The notes below the pieces were generated by a model. The model saw only the letters and a program-made list of their open reading frames with translations. It was not told the DNA's origin and did no database searches. From contig NW_011887308.1 of the NCBI RefSeq assembly GCF_000151315.2, positions 1,649 to 65,648 of the forward strand: a stretch of 64,000 nucleotides of DNA. Reading direction: 5' to 3'. Made by a program: the position numbers and the translations under genes. Positions 14,301 through 26,335 of this stretch are shown piece by piece (within the stretch, counting starts at the first letter, position 1; every line of letters begins with the position of its first letter). The stretch is from Capsaspora owczarzaki ATCC 30864 (Eukaryota > Opisthokonta > Filasterea).

Positions 14301-17300
14301 ACCGAGTTGCGCAGAGCGACGTGTCCGAATCCGCATACACGCCGCTGGGGCAGCTTGAAACGCAGCGGTTGGTGGCAGAGTTGCCGTACAAGCCAGCTGA
14401 GGCGCAAGAAGTTGCGCAAGACCAGGTACTGTTGAGAGCAAACCGCGGCGATTGGCAGGTGGTACCGCACAGCTGGGTTGCTGGGTCGCCCCAGGTGTTT
14501 GGGCTGCACATCGACACGCAGGCGCCCACTGCAGAGTCACCATAATATCCACTCGAGCAGGTTGTCGTACAGGTGCGGGTCGGAGGGTCGGTAAAGGTGC
14601 CCGGGCACGTTGCTCCGCATGTGTGCGACACCGAGTCTCCCCAAGTTGGAGAGGGGCACTGCGTCACGCAACGCTTGGTCGAGATGTCTGCATATCCAGT
14701 GGGGCAAACAGCAACACAGCTCGACGCGGAGGAACTGTAGAACGGAAGTCCAGGGTCCTCACAGTTGGCAATGCACCGACCGCTGGCAGTGTCCGCATTG
14801 TAAGGAGCCGGGCAGGAAACGACACATCGTGAAGTTGTCGAGTCAGCCAGCAAGGGCGCGGGGCAGTCGGCGACACACACGCGCGTCGCGTCCGAGGCAT
14901 ACCCACTGTCGCAGACACTGACACACGAATATGTCGTGTTGGAGCCGTAGAGTGGAGGACTGGACGGGCAAGTCACAACGCAGATACCGGTGGAGGAATC
15001 GGCATAACGACCGCCAGAGCACGAGCTGCTGCAAACACGAAGCAAAGCGTCCTGGTAGGTACCGGAGGGGCATTTCGAAACGCAAATGTTGCTGCTCGAG
15101 TCCGCGTAAGAATTGGCAGGACAGCTGCTGACGCAGACACGAGTCGAGTTGAGGCCAAAGGTTGTGGTAGGGCACGTTGAAACACACAGACTCGTGTCGT
15201 TGCGACCGTATGTCGGTGCCGGGCAAGTCACCACACAGCGTTTGCTCGAGTCCGCGCCGTACAATCCGTTCGAGCATGTCGGCACACAGGTCCACGTCGA
15301 GTTTTGAGCATAACCGCTTGCGCAAGACGTGACACAAAAGCCCGATTGTCCCCAGGAGGCTGCTGGACAAGTGGTGACGCAAAGGCCGCTGGCCGGACTG
15401 CCAAAGGTACCGTTCGAGCACGACGGACCGCAAACGCGAGGGTTGACAAGAGGGTCACCATACGAGCCGGAGGGACAGCCGGCGACACAAGTGTTGGTGG
15501 TCGCATCACCATAGTTGGGCGACGAACACGTGGTGGTGCATTGCTTGGTCGAAGAATCGGCGAAAAAGCCAGTCGCACAGGTAGCGACGCAAGTAAAAGT
15601 GGTCGTCTCACCGAACTGGTTGCTCGAGCACTGAGACGAACACAAGTGGGACAACGAATCGGCAAAGGTGATACTGGGTGTGGTGGGGCAGTTTTGCACG
15701 CACAACTTGTTGGCCGAGTTGCCAAAGTACGTCGATGGGCAGGTGGCCACGCACGTCTTGGTGGTGGGGTCACCAAAAGCACTGCTCGAGCAAGTGGCGA
15801 CACAGACTTTGGTCGGCAAGTAGCCAAACTGCGCACCCGTGCAGGTCGCCTCGCAATTACCAGTGCTGCTGTCAGCAAACGACCCATCGGGACAGGTGCT
15901 GACGCACTGGCGCGAGCTGACAACGCCGAACGTGCCACCCGGGCACGAGGCGACACACGCTCGCGAACCAGTCGTCAAACCGAAAGTGGGGGAAGGGCAG
16001 GTGGCAACGCAGATGCCAAATCCAGAGCTGGAGTCGCCAAAGGTTGCCGGTGAGCTAGAACAGGTCGACACGCATCTGCGAGACTGGTTTGGATCGCCGT
16101 AAGTGACGCTGGGGGACGCCGGGCAGTTGGCAGTGCAAAGCGAGGATGTCGCGTCACCCCAGTTGGGTGCAGCACAACTGGCCACGCAAGTCCTGCTCGG
16201 GCTTGCTTGGCCAAAAGTGGCCGCGGGGCACGTCGTCACGCAGGTTGTTCCCGAAAGGAACCTGGTTGACGAACAGGACGTGCAGCCTGCAGAATTACAC
16301 GTCGCACAGGTTGGGTCGCAACCAACCGTAAAGCTAGCAGTCGCTTGCTCGCTCGTCAGGCCTGCTCCGTTTACCGCGCGGACAGAAAAGGTATACGTCG
16401 TGCCGTACGTCAGACCAGAGTAAGTGGTAGAGCTCCCGCTGCAGGTGAAAAAGCTGGCCTCAAGCGGAGCAAGCTGACATTGGTAACCAAACACGGTCGA
16501 TTGTCCATCGGTGGAGCCAGAGAACTGGAAGGCAGCTGTTGTCACGGTGATGGTTCCGGCTGGACTGCTGGTAATGGTGGGCTTGCTAGGCGGAGTAATG
16601 TCGACGCAGGTAGCAAACAAGAAGGATATGTCGGTGGCGCAATAGTTAGAGTTAGAGTAACTATCGCACGCCTCCCTTGAAGCGGAAGTGGTGCCGAAGG
16701 AAGCAACAAAGTTGTTTGTGACAGCACAGGAGGGTAATGCGCCGCCATTGGAGTAAGTGCCTGTTTGTTGCGAGGAATAGCCAAAAACGATGGCCGTTTG
16801 AGCTGGACATGTCACGGTACCCCCGTTGTACAATGTCGAGACGGGTAATGGTGTATCCGCAGAATCAAGCGAGATGCTTGCAGCTGGCAGGCAAATGAGG
16901 TAGATGAACGCGTACTGGCGGGCGCCATTGCCAGTGCAATATGAGGAATACGCAAAGCAGTCTGTAACCGAGCAAGAGCTGCCTCCAATGGTACACATTT
17001 TGCTTCTGGGTGCAATGCAGGTTTGCGACGAAGAGACGCCATCCGAGAAGAACAACGAAAAGCCGTAGGCAACCTTGGTCGAGCCGGGACACGTTGCTGT
17101 GACAGTAGCGACGTATGGATCACCTGCAGCAGAGACTTGGCCTGTGTCGAGACCGTCAGGGACGCTGCTCTTGCAAACAATAACTACAAACTGACGGGGC
17201 GCCGTAATGCCTGACGAGCATGGACCCATTGAGCAGCCAGCTTGACCAGCTGTTGCGGCAATGCAATTGAGATGCGATTCGTTCAATGAGTCAACAAGCC

Positions 17301-17760
17301 GAAAAATGGCACCACAAGTATTGCAAGTGTTGCTTACTTGGACAAATCGCGTTGTTGTTCGTCGTGAAACACGATGGAAGAGGACGATCAGCGGCAAAAT
17401 TACGCGACCACCTGTTGCAAAGCAAAATTTTCTAGTGAGCAAAGTCCGTCTCGCTCACGGGCATCGCATCCAAAAATGCTCTTCCTACATGTAACGGAAT
17501 CCCCACGCGACAATTTTGCCCTCGGGGCAGGTCGCGCTTCCTCCTGCTCCGCTGGTGGCTTTGGCATACACAATCTCAGCGTTCGATGAAGGCATCCAGT
17601 ACGCGCCTGATGATGCAGAATTGTCCAGAACATGACCCATTGGTTCAATCGTTCAGTTAGTATTGATTCATTGTTGGTGTGCATATTTTCCGCTTTGGCC
17701 GGATGGAGGAAAGCGGGGGGGGGGGAAAAGGCTGAAACGACAGAAACCAAACCGCCTTTT

Positions 17761-17819
<59 letters not shown>

Positions 17820-19530
17820 GATGATGTTGTGCTTGTCCGATCAATCGCCGCTTCCTTCTTTGCTTTTCGCCATTGGATTGGAACTGCACTCAATCCCTGA
17901 GCGCAATGGACCCAAGCAACTCCCCGTGTCACATTCCCATCCAACCGTGATCACCAATAATTGCTTTCTTGGGTGTGGGGGGATTTTTTTTTTTTTTTTT
18001 TTTTTTTGCTCTTCTGTCGCTGTCTCATTGTTTCAAATCTGCGATCGCTCTGCTTCGCCCGCCTTGCGTGCATGCCATCATCGAGGGCTCAGAAGCAAGT
18101 TGCAAGAGAACGAGGACCCATGCGGCTGAATGGTGTGGACTGAGTCAACGGTCGCGACTCTTCCGTTGAATGGACGATGGACGAATTCGTGATGATGAGG
18201 GGGCAACAAAAAAAAAACCAAAAAAAAAAAACAACCCCCGATTATTGGTATTGGACGCGGTCGAGCGTGCAATCAAGACGACAGTAGTGATGACAATGAT
18301 GCGTTGAAGTGGAGTGGCTCAGAATGTGGCTGTGAGGTGGTGGGATAATTGTGTTTGGTGGTTGTCGTTTGTTGTTGTTATTCTTATTGTTGTTTGTTTT
18401 TTTTTTTTTTTGTTTTTTTGTTTTTTTGTTTTTTTGCGGAAATTCGCTATGGTGCGTCATTGTGCCAATCAACGCATTCCCCCACACCGCAAGCGTGTCA
18501 TGCATCTCATTCCAAGCTCGTTCCGCTTAGTCTGTTTGTTTGTTTGTTTGCTTGACGGCGAACGACGAGCGAGTCGAACTCTAACAGTCATCGTTGCGAG
18601 ATCTGAAATTGGCTTTTTTTTTTTTTTTTTTTTTTTTTGGTGAGCTAATTAGCTCCATTTTCGCCTTTTTCCATTTTTGCAGAGCCGCTTGCTGCAAAGT
18701 CGCGACCTCAGGCACCTCAGGCGTGTGTCCGCCAACCACATGCAACGACTCTCACAGCCTCAGTCGTCGAGATCAACGCGCGTGTCTCAACCCAGCCCGC
18801 CACACTCAAAACAGCCACAAATCAGGATTGCAAATCATCAAAAAAAAAACAAAAAAAAAAACGTGAAGCTGTAATTTTCGCTTGTTCCCTTTTTTTTTTT
18901 TTTTTTTTTTTTTTTTGGTTATTCTTGGCGCGTCATCCACCCGAACAAATGCATCGGCCTCCCTCCCACGCCATCCTGGGGCAGCCCAAGCGCAGCGATC
19001 GAAACGAAACCCCAAAAAGTGGCCGCGTCGCAAGTCCCATCCAAAACGACACTGGAAACCAGCAGGGAAAAAAAGCAACAAAACAAAAACCAAATCACCG
19101 AATCGCCGCCGAAAAACAAAAAAAAAAAAAAAAAAAAAAAAAAGTCCTGTTAAATGACTCGGTGGCTTTGACTCGGTGGCTTGGGTTGGGTTTCGCACCC
19201 GCCCGACCGCTTTGCCGCTCCAATTCAACGGCTGATAGCATGTGAGAGAGGGTGAAATGTGAGGCGCAGGGTTGGGGTACCTCGGTAAGCAGCGTCGGCG
19301 GGGCTGGCGGCGAGCGTAGCAACAAGGACGAGCACCGCAAAGCTCAAGAAGGCAAGCCGATTGCCGCGGCCGTTGCAGATGCGACGACCGGCGTTTGGTG
19401 GTAACGCGTGACCGCCAATCTCGTCGGCGCCGCTATTACCACCGCCACAACTACCCCGATCACCAATCGTGGTGGCTGCGATGGCACCGGCACAACCGAG
19501 CCGGCGTTGCGGATCTCGTCGCAGGAGCAT
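11310..19530 (-). CDS. Giant Cys-rich single-pass membrane protein with phosphotyrosine-motif tail (C terminus in gap)
   Basis: Proposed exon 1 (19530-19281) encodes a hydrophobic signal segment (AFLSFAVLVLVATLAASPADA). Exon 2 is 17606-17489. The very long last exon starts at 17431 or 17332 and runs into the gap. The phases of the first two exons agree, and an ACTAAC branch point lies 50 nt before exon 2. The ectodomain starts with repeats of a TCP...GF/GY module, then an Ig/FN3-like segment at about 16330-16600. About 60 copies of a roughly 22-residue unit follow, of the form C-P-x-G-x-Y/F-G/A-D-x-x-T-x-x-C-V-x-x-C. A transmembrane helix (IIIGVIVAVLLVLILLVVLV) lies at about 12066-12133, then RRRRR and a 250-residue tail. 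The tail has nine Y-x-x-[LVM] motifs, six with Asn at +2, and PxxP segments. It looks like a cell-surface receptor or adhesion protein signalling through SH2/SH3 partners. Exon 1 joins across 1.67 kb and is the weakest part of the model. Confidence 0.8.
17761..17822. repeat. (GTT)n microsatellite
   Basis: About 20 GTT units lie in the proposed first intron of the Cys-rich receptor gene. Poly-Thr, poly-Gln and poly-Leu frames through it are artefacts. Confidence 0.97.
17823..19280. other. Proposed long first intron of the Cys-rich receptor; no other gene seen
   Basis: The interval carries T-tracts at about 17984-18007, 18393-18436, 18614-18638 and 18890-18917, and A-tracts near 18209-18232, 18840-18861 and 19109-19143. 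The open frames around them are low-complexity and resemble no family. The plus-strand T-tracts run opposite to the polarity seen in introns of the other minus-strand genes, which leaves room for an unrecognised plus-strand transcript. Confidence 0.5.
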
Positions 19531-21114
19531 CGGGAATGAAAGGATCGAAGGAAAAGGATCAAAGAGCAAGGAAAGAAAAGAAAAAAGAAAGAAAGAATGA
19601 CAAAAAGATGAAGAGTGATGCAGAAACAAAATACAAAATACAAAATGCAAGCAAAAATGAATGCAAAAGCAGACCTCGAAATTGGCTGAAATCGGTCGGT
19701 CGTCGGGCGCTGTTCGGGTTTGGCAACAACGATCGAACGGATGAAGCGCAGCTCAGTGGCAATGGGTCAGTCACCAGCTGCAAGCAAGCGTGGAAGCACA
19801 GGGATGAGCAAAGGCAGAGACCGAGGAAAACGCGGAAGCCACCTCCCACCTCCGTTCGTTCCGGCAATTTAGCCGGCCGCGACACAAACACCCGACGAGC
19901 GTTGCAATACTGCATGAACGCCGTCCAGAGAGGGCTGTGAGCATGTGAATGTATCACAGCCCCTCTCGTGTCCAGATTTCCTTCAATTGGACCGCATCAC
20001 AGTCTGTTATGGATTGATGTGTATCTGTATTTGGAGTGTGTTCACTCGTCGCTTTGTATAAGTGAAGTCTCTTGTTTCCCTATCATCACTCTCATCATCA
20101 ACCCATTACTCGTATCTTCGTGGAAGGATCTCTGATCACAACACAGTCCTGCAACGGTCGCTCGGGTCGAGCCCTTCTCCTGATGGATTGATGGATTGTT
20201 GTTGGGAAATGTTCCGACTCACTCTTTCGATCAACGAAAACCACCGCCACGTGCAGTACATATCATGGGATCGCAGCAAATGCTTTTCAGCGCTCATATG
20301 CTCACATTCTCAGGTACGGATGGACCAGCGCGGCGGTCGCTATATGCGCCGCCGCAAATTTGGCAGATGTTTGGAACGGTTGGGGACATTTACTCCAACT
20401 GCAAGTCGGCGTTTCGGTCAAGTGGAGCAGATTCGGTTTTTTTTTATCAAATCATGATGATCAAGCGGCACTGGGCGCGGGGAGGATGGAGTGGGGACGG
20501 GAGTTGGAAACCGCTCAAACTGCAGATCAGAAACCGCAAAATGACCGCTGGGAACTGTAGAAACCCATGACATCATGAACAGCACGCAAAAGGCCGCAGG
20601 TGCGCCTAAGATTCATGCAATGGTTTGGCGCACCTCTTCCAGGAAAGTGCGCAAAGTCGCTGCGGGATGGCGATCGCTGAGTGGCGCTGGATTGAGCGTT
20701 GCATGGGTTTTTGAATGGTGAGTTGGATTCGATCTGTTGCGACAATACAGCCGCGCAAACATGAGCGGTGTGTCCTGATCTAGCAAAATCTGAGAGTGAG
20801 CTGACGACCCAGCTCGGATCTGCTCGATGCTGGTCGACCCGCTTCTGTTTGCCATCATCGACCCCGGAAGATGGCAAAAAAAAAAATCAAACAAACCTTG
20901 AATCATCGCCACTCATAACCTACAGATGGATCTGAGATTGCGGAACAATCATCGATGGCAGTCTCCATCCAAACCAGCTTCAAGCACAGTCTAACATTTA
21001 CAAGCGACATCGCTCTCCATTGATTTTTTTTCTGTTGTTTTTTTTTTTGGCGGGAAACTTGCATTTGCTGCTTTTTCTAACATCTTCCCCTCCTCTGTTG
21101 GTCTCGCCAAGCGC
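19531..21114. other. Intergenic with a solo LTR; no gene recognised
   Basis: Apart from the solo LTR at 20005-20143, I see no exon-like sequence. An A/G-rich (T/C-rich on minus) stretch at 19550-19640 lies just upstream of the proposed receptor start. A T-tract at about 21040-21049 precedes the ATAD5 start. Confidence 0.6.
20000..20148. mobile_element. Solo LTR of the chromovirus family with 5-bp target duplication
   Basis: 20005-20143 is a full-length 139-bp LTR matching 1177-1315 with about three differences. It is flanked by a perfect CAGTC duplication (20000-20004 and 20144-20148), the 5-bp signature of Ty3/gypsy integration. No internal element sequence is present, so this is the product of LTR-LTR recombination. 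The intact duplication and high identity indicate a young insertion. Confidence 0.95.
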
Positions 21115-21367
21115 ATGAGTCTCGCAGACCCGCTGCCGGTCATGGAGACGCCCCTGGTGCGAGGATTGCGGGATGCGGCGGAGAGCGACAGCGCTGGGCC
21201 GCAGGACCCTCCGCGGCGCGACGCGATGATGCTTTCAAGCCCTGCGAACGAGTCTGGCGCGTCCTCTGCTGTTGTGCAACACCCGAACCCTGCCGTGTGC
21301 CCCATGTCTGGCGATTCGATTGGCATCTTTGCCGAGCGTGCGCCGACGGAGGGCACTGGCCCAAGCA

Positions 21368-21402
<35 letters not shown>

Positions 21403-23242
21403 ACTGCGATGGAAGAAGCTGCGAATCGAAATTTGGCGCCAACTCTTGAATCCGCGTTTGTGTTCGCCCAGTCCACCAAGAAAGAGGAGGACGAAGAGAA
21501 CTTGAATCAAGACGTGCCGACTTCTCCAGCAAGACCCATACTTCAGGATGCATCAGCCGATTCCAGCGTGGATTCGCCCCGGCGTTCGTCGCGACGCGCT
21601 TCAGAGGCTGCATTGCGCGGATTGCTCGCACGACCAGCGACGACAACGGCAGCCCAGCCTGCGGCCAAACCAGCCGCTCGCCCCGTGTCGGACAAGGTCA
21701 AAAAGTCGCAAGCATCGCCTGCTTCTACAGGTCGCCCTCGTGGTCGGCCCAAGGGATCCCTCAAAAATGGCCAACGCACACTGGCCGCCATGTTCAAGCA
21801 GGCGGCTCCAGGCCAAAGCGACGCGGCGGCAGGGCAGAGTGTTTCCGTGAGCGACAGCTCTGCATCTGACGAGGAGGCTCATGTGGTTGCACAAGGGGAA
21901 GAACCATCGTCGTCCGAGACCTCGGACAATGCCAGCGACGAGGAAAGCGAGGATAGTGACAAAGAACGCAAAGCACGCACAACGCGCAGCAAGCGCAAAA
22001 AGCAAGGTACGTCGATTCATGTCTTATTCGCGGGCACAAGCGAGGTTGTTTTTGAACGTGCAGCTGTCGATGTGAAAAGCAGAGCTCTGATTGTGACTGC
22101 TCCGTTTGCAGCAGAACCCATCGATGTCGATGCAATTCCTGCATTCTTCTTGACGCCAGCTCAGAGAAAGGAACGGCAGCGGCGAGAACAGCTCGCGGCC
22201 GCAGAGCTCCCGCCACCCCCACCGCCGACCGAGGAAGAAAAGGAGGCTGCCAAGCAAGAGGCCATCCGCCAGTTTCGCGCGTCTCGCCAGGAGGTCTCCG
22301 AGTGGGATGCTCGGATGAAGCAAGAGTGGGGTCGGTCGAGCGAGGCCTCGGGTGGCGTAACAGCTGTTCGCTCCATCAACGACGTCTTGAAGAAATTCCA
22401 ATCGCCAAAACCCAGCAGCATCTCATCCTCCGAGGCCCACCCAGGCCTTGGCCAAGGCACATTCCTTGTTGAGGTTGACGATGCTGCTGCTGCTGCTGCT
22501 GCTGCTGATGGTGCCAACGCTGAACCAGCTGCTTCAGAGGTGTCATCGCTGGTCGTGGCACCCGTGAATGAGCGGGATTTGGTCGACGCCCCTTGGCCGG
22601 AAATTTCGCATACTCGACAGCTGGTGGTTGAGACTGACGAAGCAACAGAGACCAGCAAGGTCCGAATCTTCCAAGGCCAGACGCGCCCGCTTCCTGTCGC
22701 TGACCAGACTGCCGAACTGTTGGCTCCGCTAGCAAGCTGCCTGACTCCGAGCGAAACAAACTCTCCACAACACACCCTTTCGGCAGCCTCCGCGGTCGAT
22801 TTGTCCGATTCTTCCCAGGCACATCAGCGCGGAGTGTGGCATCGTGGTCGGGTTTCGCGAGATGCCTTCCTGGCCGACGTCTTGCGGCGGCACCCGAGCT
22901 TCTCCACCGCCGAATTGGACTGGATTCTCTCCTCGTATGAGCAGCGAGTAGGATCTGAGCATGTCGCGTGGACTGACAAGTACAAACCAGCCTGCTCTGC
23001 GCACCTCATCGGAAACCAAGACCCGGCCTCGTTCGTTCGACAGTGGTTGGCCGAATGGAAGGTCTCCCAGCCCTCCTCGGGTACCCCTGCGGCCTTGATG
23101 CCACTCCTTACACATCCATTGGGACTGGGTCCAGCTCCCGCATTGGGTCGTTCGGCGTTCCTTGGGAATGCAACTACCAATCAAAGCAGCGACCTGGTAT
23201 CTGGCTCGGAGGCTGACAGCAACGATGACAATGACGGCGGCG

Positions 23243-23279
<37 letters not shown>

Positions 23280-25840
23280 CGAGGCCTCAGACGACTCTGA
23301 TTTCGAGACGCCTCGACGCAAGAGCAGCAGGCGCCGCTCTACCAAGGCGAAGCTGACCGCCCGCTCTGCGGCAAAGCCAGCTGCACCAGCGAGTGCCGAC
23401 GCTCAGCAAGACATTTGCAACACGCTTGTTATTTCAGGACCGACTGGCACTGGCAAGACCTCGTGTGTGTATGCGTGCGCGCAGGAATTGCACTACAAGA
23501 TTTTTGAAGTGAACGCTGCGTCGGATGTATCAGGTCGGCAATTGCTTCACATGCTGGGCGAGGCGACCCAATCACACCAAGTGGGGACGTTTATCGCCAC
23601 CGCCAATGCCAACTCGGCCATCCGAAATGCCTTTTCCACATTGCTGGGGTCTGCTGCTGCTGCCGCCGCCGCCCCTTCGTCACCTGCGCCAGCCACCCCT
23701 TCAAGCAGTGTGCAAACTCCTCTTCCATCCAAGGGCAAGTCTATTAGCAGCTTCTTTTCCAAGCCCTCGCCTGGTGCCTCACCTACACCTGCACCCTCTC
23801 TCAAGACGACTGGCAAACGCGCCCTTCCAGCGAACCACCAGGAAGACGCTGAAGATGGTGGTGCGACTGGCAAGAAAACTAGCCCCGCAACCAACTCCAA
23901 ACGCCCTCGTCTGGTCGTTGCGGATGACGAGTGTGCAAACGACGGTGTGACCAGCGGTGAAACTGGCAATGGCGCTGCATTGCTGGTAGATTTGGCAGCT
24001 GCCTCGTCCAATTCGACCATGCCTGCAGCGGTGGGCAGTCTGTTGACCCCGTCCGCTTCAACGCTGCTGGCCACATCGTCCTCCTTGTCCTCCTTTGCCT
24101 CTTCCAACACAAAGGCCGCTGCCTCTTCTCTGATTCTGCTCGAGGACACTGGCTCGCTGCTGCTTGAGCAGGATCGTGACTTTTGGACGGCTCTTGCTTC
24201 GCTGCAGCACTCATCCAAGCGTCCTATCATCATCGTGACCGATCCTGCCCACCACCAGCGTGTCCTAGACCGGTTGTCCGGTGCTTACCTGACAGCGTCC
24301 TTCCGCCAGCCCTCCAACGACGAGCTGACGGTGCACCTGAGGCTGATATGCTTTGCAGAAGGGATTTTAACGTCAGATGCAGATATTCGAGCCATTGTCT
24401 CGCATTGCAAGATGGACGTGCGTCGCTGTCTCGTCATCCTGCAATTCTGGGCGCGAACCGAGCTTGCGCAGTCGCAGTCCGCGCATGCGCGCATTCTCCC
24501 GCTTGCGACCGGCTCTGAATTGACCAACGGGCGCGACATGTTGCTTGCTCGGTTTACGGAGAATGTGCTCGGCCTCGGGTTGCATGTTTCGCCGTACCGC
24601 TCCACCCTCGAGTTCCTCTCGACTGGATTGGGTCGAGACTTGAGCCATCCTCGTCTGCTCTCGGCTAAGCGGGACTTTGTGGCAGAATGTGCTTCTCGCT
24701 CGCTCGATATTGTGGGCAGAAACGCGCTTGACTTGCTGAGCAGCCGAAATCTCATCAACGTTCGGCTAAGCACCGCGCCGCCGCCCAACATTTCGGCTGC
24801 GACAGAGCTTACGTCAACGTCCAGCGGTTTTGAGAGCAAGGCCGCTGTTGGCAGTGATGACAACGATCTGGAAGCACCCTTGCCAACCTCGGCGCCAAGA
24901 CGACCGCGGCGCATTATTGATGATGATTCCGACGACGAGGAGGTGGATGTCGTTGCACCGATGGAGATTGAGCCCGCTCCTTCACTTGTCGAAGCCGCGG
25001 GTTCACAAGCGCTGACGTTGCAACATGCCGCAGCATTGGCTAGTATCGATGTCGTTGCCGACTTGTGGGAGCTTCAATCTTGGCAGGATGCGATGGTGGT
25101 GCGCGATGTAGCCGACATGCAAGCACGCTCGACAGACTCGGACGGTCGCTCCGCGCCAAGTGTGGCAGACTGGCTAGACATGCACGCATCCATCTCTGTG
25201 CATGGTCTCCATCAGGCCGCCCACAAGGGCGAGCTCGTCCGCAATCAATGCTCGCATCTTCTTCAGCAACAGATGGACACAAGCGAAGGCGTTAGTGAAG
25301 GAGTTGGCCCGGACCAGCCACCCTCCGTCTCGTGTCCCAAGACAGACCCATCCAGTCCGTTAACAGACAGTATTCAAGAGCTTACGTGGCCTGACGCGAC
25401 GGTCGCTGCCATGCGACTTCGTGTGGTTAGGTATGATTGGGGTTTTTGGATGCGTAGTGTTTTGGGTGGGTGGGTTGGTTGGGCTGGTTGGGTCGCTCCG
25501 CGCGTAGCTCATTCGTTAACTTTTGACACACCTTTTTTTTTCTTTGCTTGTATTGCGCAACAGTGACTCCAACTACAAGCGAATTACGCCATGCGTCTTC
25601 CGGCTGTGCTCGCCAATGTACCACACGCAGCGCCAGGTAGTTTCGACAACACTTATGCCCATGCTGAGGCTCATGTACCAGAACGAGCTCCTTCGCATGG
25701 CGAGCAACTCGAAGCGACGCTTCCATAGTTACTTTGCAGCGCTCCCGCTCAAGAAGGAAGACACTGCCCTGTTGCAGCAAACTTTCCTCGAAGCGGAGGA
25801 TCGGCTCGTCAACACCCCGCTTGCGAGGATATGCATCTAA
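21115..25840 (+). CDS. ATAD5: ATAD5/Elg1, alternative RFC large subunit (PCNA unloader)
   Basis: Two exons (21115-25430 and 25564-25840) give 1530 residues, closing in phase. The disordered N terminus carries an AT-hook (GRPRGRPKG, about 21733-21760) and directly after it QRTLAAMF, which resembles a PCNA-interacting box. DKYKPACSAHLIGN corresponds to the ATAD5 segment before the ATPase core. The Walker A motif is GPTGTGKTS (about 23437-23463), and EATQSHQVG matches ATAD5. The low-complexity insert that follows contains SISSFFSK, a second PCNA-box-like element. The Walker B region reads LILLEDTGSLL, weaker than the canonical DE-box. No BRCT domain is present, which excludes RFC1. Elg1/ATAD5-RFC unloads ubiquitinated or SUMOylated PCNA after replication. 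The alanine, aspartate and serine runs are lineage-specific expansions. The start is the first ATG, about 65 bp after a T-tract. Confidence 0.92.
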
Positions 25841-26335
25841 GACAGTCATTGTCCCAGGGTCTTGGGCGCTCTACGATCTTAGCGGTCTATGAGCTTGTTG
25901 GAGCTTTCAACCTGTCGTTAGGAATAAACTTGTTTTGTTGGCGCTCCATGCGTTCGTTCGAGCGTTCAACCTTTGTCATTATTGCTGTATGATGTACTAT
26001 GCTCGGCATGCAGTATCGGCAGCACAACAGCAGCAAGCCAAAACGCGATCGAACTTGTTTCATTCCCGCGCAAGCAAGAAGTTCTCCATTTTTGATCGAT
26101 CTTCTGATGCGACATGACATGTCTTCATTCAGTTTGCCATTCTTATTTTTCTTTTTTTTTTCTTTTTTTTTTTTTTGTTCTCAACACAAAGCGTTGTTTT
26201 CACTTGTCTTTTTCTGTTTTTGTTTTCGTTCTTTTTTTTTTTGTTTCTCGCAATCTCAGAGATCTCTTTTTTTTTTTTTTTTTTTTTTTTAATTCGACTT
26301 TCCAGTCATTTTGCATTGAGTTTCTCTCTCACATA
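25841..26335. other. Intergenic, promoter-proximal T-tracts
   Basis: This spacer between ATAD5 and the CID-RRM gene has no exon-like frame. Its right half is dominated by T-runs at about 26151-26177, 26231-26241 and 26268-26290, ending 45 bp before the next ATG. Confidence 0.7.

Noticed and set aside
13000-15500. Long antisense frames opposite the Cys-rich repeat exon (Ala/Arg-rich)
   Set aside because: Antisense shadows of a GC-rich repeated coding exon.
20062-20877. Several 60-130 codon frames on both strands between the solo LTR and ATAD5
   Set aside because: Overlapping frames with no family resemblance; one begins inside the LTR.
21115-25840. RFC1 as the identity of the clamp-loader-like ATPase
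   Set aside because: No BRCT domain; the segments before Walker A and after it (EATQSHQV) match ATAD5/Elg1 instead.
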